The notes: generated from the sequence alone by a model not told the origin. DNA of 5,405 nt from Dokdonella_A sp036518555 (GCF_036518555.1 NZ_DATDMY010000326.1:1-5405), one strand, 5' to 3'; positions 1-5,405 are shown, numbered from the stretch's first letter. Numbers and translations are program-made.

Positions 1-42
1 GGGCCGGGCACACCGCGTCCGGCTCGCCGCCGCCGCTTGCCC

Positions 43-48
43 TAGACT
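43..48 (+). promoter_or_regulatory. Candidate -10 box of the membrane-protein gene
   Basis: TAGACT matches the sigma-70 -10 consensus at four of six positions, including the key TA...T. It lies 27 bp before the start codon at 76, so transcription would begin near 55 and leave a 5' leader of about 20 nt holding the Shine-Dalgarno sequence GGGAGGAG (62-69). No good -35 hexamer is visible at the expected distance (about 20-25). Nothing else is recognisable in bases 1-42. Confidence 0.4.
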
Positions 49-75
49 GCGGATGTCGGACGGGAGGAGCCCCGC

Positions 76-771
76 ATGCGCAATCTCGATTTCAGCTCGT
101 GGCAGGCGCTGCTCTCCACCCTGCTCGGCCTGGCGGTGATCACGCTGATCGGCGTCGGCATCCGCCTGCTCGCGATGCAGACGATCCAGCAGCGGCGCGA
201 GCGCGAGAACCGCCAGATCAACGAGCGCCTGCGCACGCTCATCGCCGCATACAAGACGCTCGGCGGCTCGTTCACGGGCGATCTCGCGGTCGATCCGACG
301 CACCTGCGCGAGCTTCGTCGCGCGACGGGCCCGGGAGAGGCGCCTGCCGGCAGCGATCGCGGGCGCCGCACGCGCGACGCCGTCGAAGCGGCTCTGTCCG
401 ACATCATCCTGCTCGGCACCGAGGAACAGGTGCGCCTCGCCGCTCGCGCGGCAACCGAACTCGCCGAGGGCCGAGCCATCCATACCCACGATCTGGTCGT
501 GTCGCTGCGCGATTTCGTGCGCGAGGCGCTCGATCTCGATCCGGTCCCGCCCTCGGTCTCGATCCCGCGCCAGGGTCCGACGCGGCCGGGCAGTGGCCGC
601 GGCGGCAGCGACCGCACCAGGGGTGAGGGCGGTGGCGAAGGCAGGGTCGGTGGCCGCGGCGGTGGCGGTGCCGGAATGGGCGCAGGGATCGGCGTAGGCA
701 CCGGCATCGGGCTCGGTTCCGGCCACCACCACGACGAATCCCACATCGGAACCGGCTCCCCGCACGGATGA
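76..771 (+). CDS. Hypothetical single-pass membrane protein with Gly/His-rich C-terminal tail
   Basis: I do not recognise a named family for this 231-residue protein. Residues 11-33 form one hydrophobic helix, directly followed by a basic stretch (QQRRERENR, 38-46), so by the positive-inside rule the bulk should face the cytoplasm. Residues 35-62 look like a charged amphipathic helix. Residues 98-152 form a second helical region rich in Ala, Leu, Arg and Glu. From about 155 the chain becomes Pro-rich and then low-complexity Gly/Arg/Ser (168-215), ending in a HHHDESH cluster (217-223) that could bind metal. The start is supported by a strong Shine-Dalgarno, GGAGG at 63-67, 8 nt before the ATG. 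The gene is convergent with ligA and monocistronic within the window. The middle section (35-155) looks like a conserved bacterial protein of unknown function, but no role should be assigned. Being a real gene is likely; the function is unknown. Confidence 0.8.
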   Translation: MRNLDFSSWQALLSTLLGLAVITLIGVGIRLLAMQTIQQRRERENRQINERLRTLIAAYKTLGGSFTGDLAVDPTHLRELRRATGPGEAPAGSDRGRRTRDAVEAALSDIILLGTEEQVRLAARAATELAEGRAIHTHDLVVSLRDFVREALDLDPVPPSVSIPRQGPTRPGSGRGGSDRTRGEGGGEGRVGGRGGGGAGMGAGIGVGTGIGLGSGHHHDESHIGTGSPHG

Positions 772-797
772 CAATCGTCCGCCGTGGCGGGCAGCCT

Positions 798-826
798 TCC
801 GGCCGGATCAGCGGTCCGCGGCCGGA
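798..826. terminator. GC-rich hairpin between convergent genes (possible bidirectional terminator)
   Basis: TCCGGCCG (798-805) pairs perfectly with CGGCCGGA (819-826) around a 13-nt loop. The hairpin straddles the ligA stop codon (808-810) and lies 26 bp after the stop of the upstream convergent gene. No T-tract follows on either strand, so it is not a classical intrinsic terminator. It could still pause polymerase or protect 3' ends. The same bases also give a 9-bp direct repeat, CGGCCGGAT, at 800-808 and 819-827. Confidence 0.3.
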
Positions 827-3168
827 TGCTTCGCGAGGAACTGCAACAGGTGCTGCTCGTCCCAGATCTCGACGCCGAGTTCCTGCGCCTTGTCGAGCTT
901 CGAGCCGGCCGACTCTCCGGCGACGACGAAGTCGGTCTTCTTCGACACGCTGCCTGCGACTTTCGCGCCGAGCGCCTCGAGCTTCGCCTTTGCCTCGTCG
1001 CGCGTGAGCGCGGCGAGCGTGCCGGTGAGCACGACCGTCTTGCCCTCCAGCGCACCTGCGGCTCCCTCCCCGCTCGGCACCGCCTTGCGCAGCTGCGCGA
1101 GCGCGAGCGCGCAACGCTGCAGGAGTTCGCGTCCGGGCTCCGACTCGACGTACTCGCGCACGGCGGCGGCCGTGTCGCTCGGCAGCCCTGCCGCGACGAG
1201 CGCGTCGACGCCAGCGACCAGGACCTCGTCCATCGAGCCGAATGCGGCGCCGAGCTGCTCGGCGCGCTTGGCCGTGAGCTTCGGGACCTCGGCCTGGGCG
1301 AGCACGTTCGCGAGCGTCAGCTCGCGCGCGAGCTTCGGCGACGGCGCATGCGCATCACCGATCTCGACCCCACGTGCGAGCAGGTCGTCGATGACCTGCT
1401 GGTTGCCGGCCTGGTGGAAGAACGCATCGATCGCGCGTGCGACCTCGCCGCCGACGTCGGGCACGAGCTTGAGGATCGGCCATGGCAGATGCCGCACGCG
1501 TTCGAGCTCGCCGAACCAGGTCGCGAGCACCTTCGCGGTGCTCTCGCCGACGTGCGCGATGCCGAGTGCATAGAGGAAGCGCGCGAGCGTCGTTCGACGA
1601 CTATGGGCGATCGCGTCGATGAGGTTCTCCGCCCACTTGGTGGCGACCTTGCCCGCCTTGACCGTCTCGGGCGTGGTGCCGTCGCGCTCGTCCGCGCGCC
1701 GCTTCATCTCGAGCAGGTCGTCGAGGCCGAGCGCATAGAGGTCGGCGACCGAACGGAGGTAGCCGAGATCGCCGAGATCCTCGATGTAGCGCTCGCCGAG
1801 GCCGTCGATATCCATCGCGCGACGCGAGGCGAAGTGGAATACGGCCTGCGTACGCTGCGCGGCGCAGGTGAGTTCGCCGGTGCAGCGCGCGACCGCCTCC
1901 CCCTCCTCGCGCACGATGTCCGAGCCGCAGATCGGACAATGCGCGGGCATCCGCCATTGCTTCGTGCGCGCGGGTCGCAACTCGGGCACGACGCGCACGA
2001 CTTCCGGAATCACGTCGCCCGCACGGCGCACGATCACCGTGTCGCCGACGCGCACGTCGAGGCGCGCGACCTGGTCCGCGTTGTGCAGCGTCGCGTTGGT
2101 GACCGTCACGCCCCCGACGAGCACCGGCGCGAGCTTCGCCGCGGGCGTCGCGGCTCCGGTGCGACCGATGTTGACGATGATGTCCTCGACGACCGTCTGC
2201 TGCTCCTGCGCGGGGAACTTGTGCGCGATCGCCCAGCGCGGCGTGCGCCCGACGAAGCCGAGTTCGCGCTGCGCGGCGAGGTCGTCGAGTTTGTAGACGA
2301 CGCCGTCGATGTCGAACGGCAACCCATCGCGGCGCGCGCCGATCCGCTCGTAGTACGCGAGGCAACCGGCCACGCCGCGCGCGGTACCGACGAGCGCGCT
2401 GACCGGAAACCCCCAGGCGCGCAGTTGCGCGAGCACGTCGGAATGCTTCGGCGGCAATGCGGCCCCCTCGACGATGCCGATCGCGTACGCGTAGAAGGCG
2501 AGCGGTCGCTGCGCCGTGACCGCGGGATTGAGCTGGCGTAGCGACCCCGCCGCGCCGTTGCGCGGATTGGCGAGCACCTTGCCGCCCTCCGCGCGCGCGC
2601 GTTCATTCCATGCCTCGAACGCCGCGCGCGGCATGTACACCTCGCCGCGCACCTCGAGCACACGTGGCCAGCCCTCGCCGCGCAGCCGCAGCGGCACCGC
2701 CCTGATCGTGCGCAGGTTCGCGCTGACGTCCTCGCCCTTCTCGCCGTCGCCGCGCGTCGCGCCGCGCACGAATACGCCGTCCTCGTAACGCAGGCTGATC
2801 GCGAGGCCGTCGAACTTCGGCTCGACCGAGAATACGGGCTCGGCGACGCCCGTGCGGTCGACGATGCGCCGCACGAAATCCTCGACCTCCTCGTCGCTGA
2901 AGGCATTGCCGAGCGACAGCATCGGGATCTCGTGGCGCACTTCGGCGAACGCGCCCGACGGCGCAGCGCCGACGCGCCGCGTCGGCGAGTCGGCGGTCGC
3001 GAGCTCGGGATGCCCGGCTTCGAGCGCCTCGAGCTCGCGCATGAGGCGGTCGTACTCGGCGTCGGCGATGTCCGGCTCATCGAGGACGTGGTAGCGGTAG
3101 TTGGCGTCTTCGATGCGCGCGCGCAATTCGGCGGCGCGCGCGGCGGGCGTCTGGCGGGGCGTGCTCAT
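808..3168 (-). CDS. ligA: NAD-dependent DNA ligase LigA, long form
   Basis: LigA seals nicks with 3'-OH and 5'-phosphate ends in duplex DNA during replication and repair, using NAD+ to adenylate itself. All domains are present. Domain Ia (1-70) has the NMN-binding residues Y26, H27, D36, Y39 and D40. In the adenylation domain the catalytic lysine is K118 in EPKFDG, with LEVRGEVYM (171-179), K293 in DGVVYKL and K317 in WAIAHKF. An OB fold spans about 320-400, and a Cys4 zinc finger uses C411, C414, C429 and C435. A helix-hairpin-helix region follows from about 440 and a BRCT domain at 708-783 (GKTVVLTGTL, W769). At 786 residues it is about 115 longer than E. coli LigA. Most of the excess is two insertions: about 17 residues near 488-507, and about 89 between HhH and BRCT (602-708). 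The ATG at 3166-3168 fits the family N-terminus, but no Shine-Dalgarno precedes it. No zipA, the E. coli neighbour, lies directly upstream. Confidence 0.98.
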   Translation of the reverse strand: MSTPRQTPAARAAELRARIEDANYRYHVLDEPDIADAEYDRLMRELEALEAGHPELATADSPTRRVGAAPSGAFAEVRHEIPMLSLGNAFSDEEVEDFVRRIVDRTGVAEPVFSVEPKFDGLAISLRYEDGVFVRGATRGDGEKGEDVSANLRTIRAVPLRLRGEGWPRVLEVRGEVYMPRAAFEAWNERARAEGGKVLANPRNGAAGSLRQLNPAVTAQRPLAFYAYAIGIVEGAALPPKHSDVLAQLRAWGFPVSALVGTARGVAGCLAYYERIGARRDGLPFDIDGVVYKLDDLAAQRELGFVGRTPRWAIAHKFPAQEQQTVVEDIIVNIGRTGAATPAAKLAPVLVGGVTVTNATLHNADQVARLDVRVGDTVIVRRAGDVIPEVVRVVPELRPARTKQWRMPAHCPICGSDIVREEGEAVARCTGELTCAAQRTQAVFHFASRRAMDIDGLGERYIEDLGDLGYLRSVADLYALGLDDLLEMKRRADERDGTTPETVKAGKVATKWAENLIDAIAHSRRTTLARFLYALGIAHVGESTAKVLATWFGELERVRHLPWPILKLVPDVGGEVARAIDAFFHQAGNQQVIDDLLARGVEIGDAHAPSPKLARELTLANVLAQAEVPKLTAKRAEQLGAAFGSMDEVLVAGVDALVAAGLPSDTAAAVREYVESEPGRELLQRCALALAQLRKAVPSGEGAAGALEGKTVVLTGTLAALTRDEAKAKLEALGAKVAGSVSKKTDFVVAGESAGSKLDKAQELGVEIWDEQHLLQFLAKHPAADR

Positions 3169-3174
3169 GCGCGC

Positions 3175-3180
3175 AGTGTA
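3175..3180 (-). promoter_or_regulatory. Candidate -10 box of ligA
   Basis: Read on the minus strand this is TACACT, a four-of-six match to TATAAT that keeps the TA-A-T positions. It ends only 6 bp before the ligA ATG (3168). The usual 6-7 nt to the start point would place transcription initiation at or next to the A of the start codon. Together with the lack of any Shine-Dalgarno, this suggests a leaderless mRNA. No clear -35 hexamer is seen. Confidence 0.4.
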
Positions 3181-3196
3181 ACGGCTTGCCGCAGGG

Positions 3197-3209
3197 CGGC
3201 GTGACGCCG
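3197..3209. repeat. 13-bp inverted repeat in the divergent ligA / TPR-gene promoter region
   Basis: CGGCGT-G-ACGCCG is a perfect inverted repeat with 6-bp arms around a single central base (3203). It covers the candidate -35 of the plus-strand gene and the place where a ligA -35 would fall, so a dimeric regulator bound here could affect both genes. In such GC-rich DNA a chance palindrome of this size is not rare, so operator function is only a possibility. Confidence 0.3.
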
Positions 3210-3230
3210 TTGGCCCGCTCGCGGCAGACT
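3201..3230 (+). promoter_or_regulatory. Candidate promoter of the TPR-like gene
   Basis: GTGACG (3201-3206) matches four of six bases of the -35 consensus. An 18-bp spacer separates it from CAGACT (3225-3230), a three-of-six -10 match resembling the TAGACT at 43-48. Initiation near 3237 would give a leader of about 27 nt with the ribosome site at 3252-3256. The match is weak overall, but it is the best in the 95-bp interval. Confidence 0.35.
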
Positions 3231-3251
3231 GCCGTGCACATCGCTCGCGCC

Positions 3252-3256
3252 GAGGA
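3252..3256 (+). promoter_or_regulatory. Ribosome binding site fixing the TPR-gene start at 3264
   Basis: GAGGA lies 7 nt before the ATG at 3264. It decides between this start and an in-frame TTG at 3186. The TTG has no Shine-Dalgarno, would add 26 residues unlike a bacterial N-terminus, and would lie upstream of the candidate -10. Confidence 0.65.
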
Positions 3257-3263
3257 CATCACG

Positions 3264-4106
3264 ATGGCGAAGAAAGGCTGGGTCGCGTTTCCGCATCCGG
3301 ACAAGGCGTACGACTACGCCGGGGACAAGCTCGCGAAAGCGTGGAAGGACCTCCACGCGGGCGACCAGGAACCGTTCCCTGACGAAAAGCGCGTCGCCGC
3401 ATTGCTCAAGCGACAGCCGAAGCTCGGCAAGGACGCGGCCGCCATCGCGAGCGCGCTCCAGGACGCATGGCGCGCGTTCCATCGCGGCGACTTCCAGCAG
3501 GCGTACGAAGCCGGTGGCGCGCTGAAGGCGCTCGGTGCGTCGGTCGCGATCAAGGCCGGCGGCATCCACGCGACCTACCTGCTCGACGACGACAAGGCCA
3601 AGACCGCGCGCTACGAGGAGCTCATCGCGCTCGCCGACGCCGCCGTCGCCGCGCTGCCGGACGAGGCGAACAGCCACTACCGTCGCGCGTTCGCGATCGG
3701 CCGGCTGAGCCAGACGATCTCGATCACCAAGGCGCTCGCGCAAGGTCTCGCGGGCAAGGTGCGCGAGTCGCTCGACGCGACGCTCGAGCTCGCGCCGAAA
3801 CATGCCGAAGCCGAGACCGCGCTCGGCCTCTACCATGCCGAAATCGTCGGCAAGGTCGGCGGCATGCTCGCCAAGCTCACCTACGGCGCGAGCGCGACCG
3901 AAGCGGAGAAGCACCTGAAGCTGGCGCTCAAGCTGACGCCCGCGGCACCGATCGCGTGGATCGAGTACGGCAACGGCCTGCTGCTCCTGCACGGCGACAA
4001 ACGCGAGGACGAGGTCGCCGAGGCGTGGGACAAGGCGGCGAGGCTGAAGCCGCGCGACGCGATGGAGGCGCTCGATGTCGCATGGGCGCGTGAGCAGATC
4101 GAGTAG
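3264..4106 (+). CDS. TPR-like alpha-helical repeat protein, function unknown
   Basis: This is a 280-residue soluble protein with no signal peptide or membrane segment, so it is probably cytoplasmic. It is rich in Ala, Leu, Lys and Glu and almost entirely helical. Tetratricopeptide-like units can be seen at about 63-97 (AWRAFHRGDFQQAYEAGGAL), 164-198 (SLDATLELAPKHAEAETALG) and 210-263 (AEKHLKLALKLTPAAPIAW, then EVAEAWDKAARLKP). TPR repeats mediate protein-protein contacts, so a scaffold or adaptor role is possible but unproven. The C-terminal half, with a helix pair between two TPR units and a YGAS segment (207-210), reminds me of the eukaryotic RMDN/FAM82 TPR family; this is from memory. The ATG at 3264 is chosen because of GAGGA 7 nt upstream. 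It is transcribed divergently from ligA and followed by an exported peptidase gene 85 bp on. That gap, with a hairpin and its own promoter, argues against a tight operon. Confidence 0.88.
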   Translation: MAKKGWVAFPHPDKAYDYAGDKLAKAWKDLHAGDQEPFPDEKRVAALLKRQPKLGKDAAAIASALQDAWRAFHRGDFQQAYEAGGALKALGASVAIKAGGIHATYLLDDDKAKTARYEELIALADAAVAALPDEANSHYRRAFAIGRLSQTISITKALAQGLAGKVRESLDATLELAPKHAEAETALGLYHAEIVGKVGGMLAKLTYGASATEAEKHLKLALKLTPAAPIAWIEYGNGLLLLHGDKREDEVAEAWDKAARLKPRDAMEALDVAWAREQIE

Positions 4107-4122
4107 CGGCGCGCGTCACGAA

Positions 4123-4139
4123 ACGCCGCGGCGCGGCGT
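4123..4139 (+). terminator. GC hairpin after the TPR-like gene
   Basis: ACGCCGC-GGC-GCGGCGT forms a perfect 7-bp stem with a 3-nt loop, 16 bp after the TPR-gene stop codon. An overlapping alternative pairs GCGGCG (4106-4111) with CGCCGC (4124-4129). The following plus-strand bases are GGCTGGGG, with no T-tract, so it is at best a weak or factor-assisted terminator. Confidence 0.35.
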
Positions 4140-4157
4140 GGCTGGGGACGGCCACCC

Positions 4158-4166
4158 TGCTAGGAT
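4158..4166 (+). promoter_or_regulatory. Extended -10 promoter element of the carboxypeptidase gene
   Basis: TGCTAGGAT fits the extended -10 pattern TGnTATAAT: the TG dinucleotide is present and TAGGAT matches four of six. It ends 25 bp before the ATG at 4192, so a start near 4173 would give a leader of about 19 nt containing the Shine-Dalgarno GGGAGGGG (4179-4186). No clear -35 is seen, as is common for extended -10 promoters. Confidence 0.5.
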
Positions 4167-4191
4167 CGGAAGATTCTCGGGAGGGGAACCC

Positions 4192-5405
4192 ATGCGCAAG
4201 ACCTTGCTCTCGCTCGCGATCGCCGGCGCCATCATCTCCACGGCCCACGCGGACGAATGGTTCGTCGAAGCCCGCTATCCAGACACCGCCACGCTCGCAC
4301 GCGCCGCCGCACAGTTCCAGCATGTGCGCGTCGACGCGCAGCGACAGGTATTGCAAGTCGACACCGACGAAGCCGGCATCGCCGCGCTCGAAGACGCCGG
4401 CCTGTCGGTCTCGGTCGACACCGCCGGCACCGCGCGCCTGCGCGGCTTCTACTCGGCGATGCGGCAGGCGATAACATCTCCCACGCCGCAGCTCACGGAC
4501 GGCGGCTACCCGGGCATTCCTGGTTACACCTGCTACCGCACGGTCGAAGGCACCTACCAGACGATGGACGACCTCGCGGCGGTCCACGCGGACCTCGCGG
4601 AAGTGCATTCGATCGGGCCGAGCTGGCAGAAGACGCAGAATGCGGCACAGGGTTACGAGATGCGTGCGCTGCGCGTGACCAACCTGGCCACGGCCGAGAC
4701 GGATCCCGGTCGCCCGAAGATGGTCGTGTTCGGTTCGATCCACGCGCGCGAATACACGCCGGCCGAGCTACTGACGCGCACGGCCGAATGGCTCGTCAGC
4801 GGCTATGGCAACGATCCGGAAGCGACCTGGCTGGTCGACCACGTCGACTTCCGCTTCGTGTTGCAGGCCAACCCGGACGGGCGCAAGAAGGCCGAAAGCG
4901 GCATGCTGTGGCGCAAGAACACCGATACCCTGAACGGCAACTGCACCAGCAATGCGAACAGCTCGGGCATCGACCTCAACCGCAACTTCCCGTTCCACTG
5001 GAACATCACGAACGGCCAGGGATCGAGCGGCAGCAAATGCAACGAGACCTACCGCGGCCCGACGGCCGCGTCGGAGCCTGAAACGCAGCATCTCGTCGCG
5101 TACGTCGCCGGTACGCCCGGCAGCAACGGTACCTACAGTGGCGGCGTGTTCCCCGATCGTCGCGCGGACGATGTCAACACGGCTTCACCCGACGACTATG
5201 CCGGCTTGTTCTTCGACATCCACAGCTACTCGCAGCTCGTGCTGTGGCCATGGGGCGACACTCCGAACGCGGCGCCGAACCGGACGCCACTGCAGACGTT
5301 CGGGCGGCGCCTGGCCTGGTTCAACGACTACACGCCGGAACAGTCCGATTCGCTCTACCCGACCGACGGCACCACCGACGACAACTTCTACGGCGCGCTC
5401 GGCGT
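4192..5405 (+). CDS. Secreted zinc carboxypeptidase, peptidase family M14 (3' end cut by window)
   Basis: M14 metallocarboxypeptidases remove C-terminal residues from peptides with one zinc ion. The 404 visible codons start with a Sec signal peptide (MRKTLLSLAIAGAIISTAHA, cleavage expected after A20), followed by a probable propeptide (21 to about 105). The catalytic domain starts near 112. Zinc ligands are H184 and E187 (HARE) and H344 in DIHSYS. R241 (LWRKN), N263 and R264 (DLNRNF) match bovine carboxypeptidase A Arg127, Asn144 and Arg145. Y389 matches Tyr248. C251 and C283 match its Cys138-Cys161 disulfide. The catalytic glutamate (Glu270 in the bovine enzyme) should fall about six codons past the window edge. 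D396-D397 align with the Asp pair of carboxypeptidase B, hinting at preference for Lys/Arg ends. The start has GGAGG 7 nt upstream. Any C-terminal domain is out of view. The enzyme probably acts in the periplasm or outside the cell. Confidence 0.95.
   Translation, partial: MRKTLLSLAIAGAIISTAHADEWFVEARYPDTATLARAAAQFQHVRVDAQRQVLQVDTDEAGIAALEDAGLSVSVDTAGTARLRGFYSAMRQAITSPTPQLTDGGYPGIPGYTCYRTVEGTYQTMDDLAAVHADLAEVHSIGPSWQKTQNAAQGYEMRALRVTNLATAETDPGRPKMVVFGSIHAREYTPAELLTRTAEWLVSGYGNDPEATWLVDHVDFRFVLQANPDGRKKAESGMLWRKNTDTLNGNCTSNANSSGIDLNRNFPFHWNITNGQGSSGSKCNETYRGPTAASEPETQHLVAYVAGTPGSNGTYSGGVFPDRRADDVNTASPDDYAGLFFDIHSYSQLVLWPWGDTPNAAPNRTPLQTFGRRLAWFNDYTPEQSDSLYPTDGTTDDNFYGALG

Noticed and set aside
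779..790. CCGCC-GT-GGCGG inverted repeat just after the stop of the membrane-protein gene
   Set aside because: The loop is only 2 nt (4 nt with a 4-bp stem) and no T-tract follows, so it is too weak to call a terminator on its own.
42..1114. Minus-strand open frames (42-1055 and 404-1114) over the membrane-protein gene and the ligA 3' end
   Set aside because: They are extremely Arg/Ser/Pro-rich, overlap two better supported genes, and lack ribosome sites; they are GC-driven artefacts.
784..2541. Long open frame (585 codons) on the plus strand opposite ligA
   Set aside because: It is antisense to a clearly conserved gene. Its Arg/Asp/Glu/Val-rich composition is what GC-rich third positions of ligA generate on the other strand. 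It starts with GTG without a ribosome site and has no recognisable domain.
3186..3263. Upstream TTG start extending the TPR-like protein by 26 residues
   Set aside because: There is no Shine-Dalgarno before the TTG, the extension overlaps the likely promoter, and a well placed GAGGA precedes the ATG at 3264.
3165..3992. Minus-strand open frame opposite the TPR-like gene
   Set aside because: It overlaps the ligA start and the whole promoter region. Its composition (Arg, Leu, Glu, Val) mirrors the antisense of the Ala/Lys/Leu-rich TPR gene, which has the good ribosome site.
4257..5081. Plus-strand Arg/His-rich open frame inside the carboxypeptidase gene
   Set aside because: It is out of frame with the M14 coding sequence, which carries intact zinc-binding motifs through the same bases.
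1..5405. CRISPR array, insertion sequence, tRNA, or phage/defence gene
   Set aside because: No regularly spaced repeats, terminal inverted repeats, transposase-like or integrase-like reading frames, or tRNA-like cloverleaf sequences were seen. The intergenic stretches are all under 100 bp.

Overview
This is a GC-rich window of ordinary bacterial chromosome. It carries four protein-coding genes and no sign of a mobile element, CRISPR array, tRNA or rRNA. The best taxonomic guess is Gammaproteobacteria, order Xanthomonadales/Lysobacterales. That guess rests on three things: strong G/C bias at third codon positions, an unusually long NAD-dependent DNA ligase (786 aa against 671 in E. coli, as I recall it for this order), and a secreted M14 carboxypeptidase of a kind common there. 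It is an inference, because no rRNA or other phylogenetic marker is present.

Layout from left to right: (1) 76-771, plus strand, a small membrane-anchored protein of unknown function with a Gly/His-rich tail; (2) 808-3168, minus strand, ligA, convergent with gene 1 and separated from it by 36 bp that take part in a GC hairpin; (3) 3264-4106, plus strand, a soluble TPR-like protein divergent from ligA across a 95-bp shared promoter region; (4) 4192 to the right edge, plus strand, an exported zinc carboxypeptidase (M14) cut off by the window end before its catalytic glutamate.

The genes do not look like one pathway. LigA is housekeeping DNA replication and repair. Gene 1 and the TPR protein have no assigned role. 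The peptidase is a secreted digestive or processing enzyme. Each gene seems to have its own promoter: -10-like TAGACT, TACACT (minus), CAGACT and an extended TGCTAGGAT lie at plausible distances from the four starts. The most notable points are an apparent duplication of the helix-hairpin-helix region inside LigA, a possibly leaderless ligA transcript, a bacterial TPR protein that may resemble the eukaryotic RMDN family, and a carboxypeptidase-B-like aspartate pair in the M14 enzyme. I found no convincing new multi-gene system.
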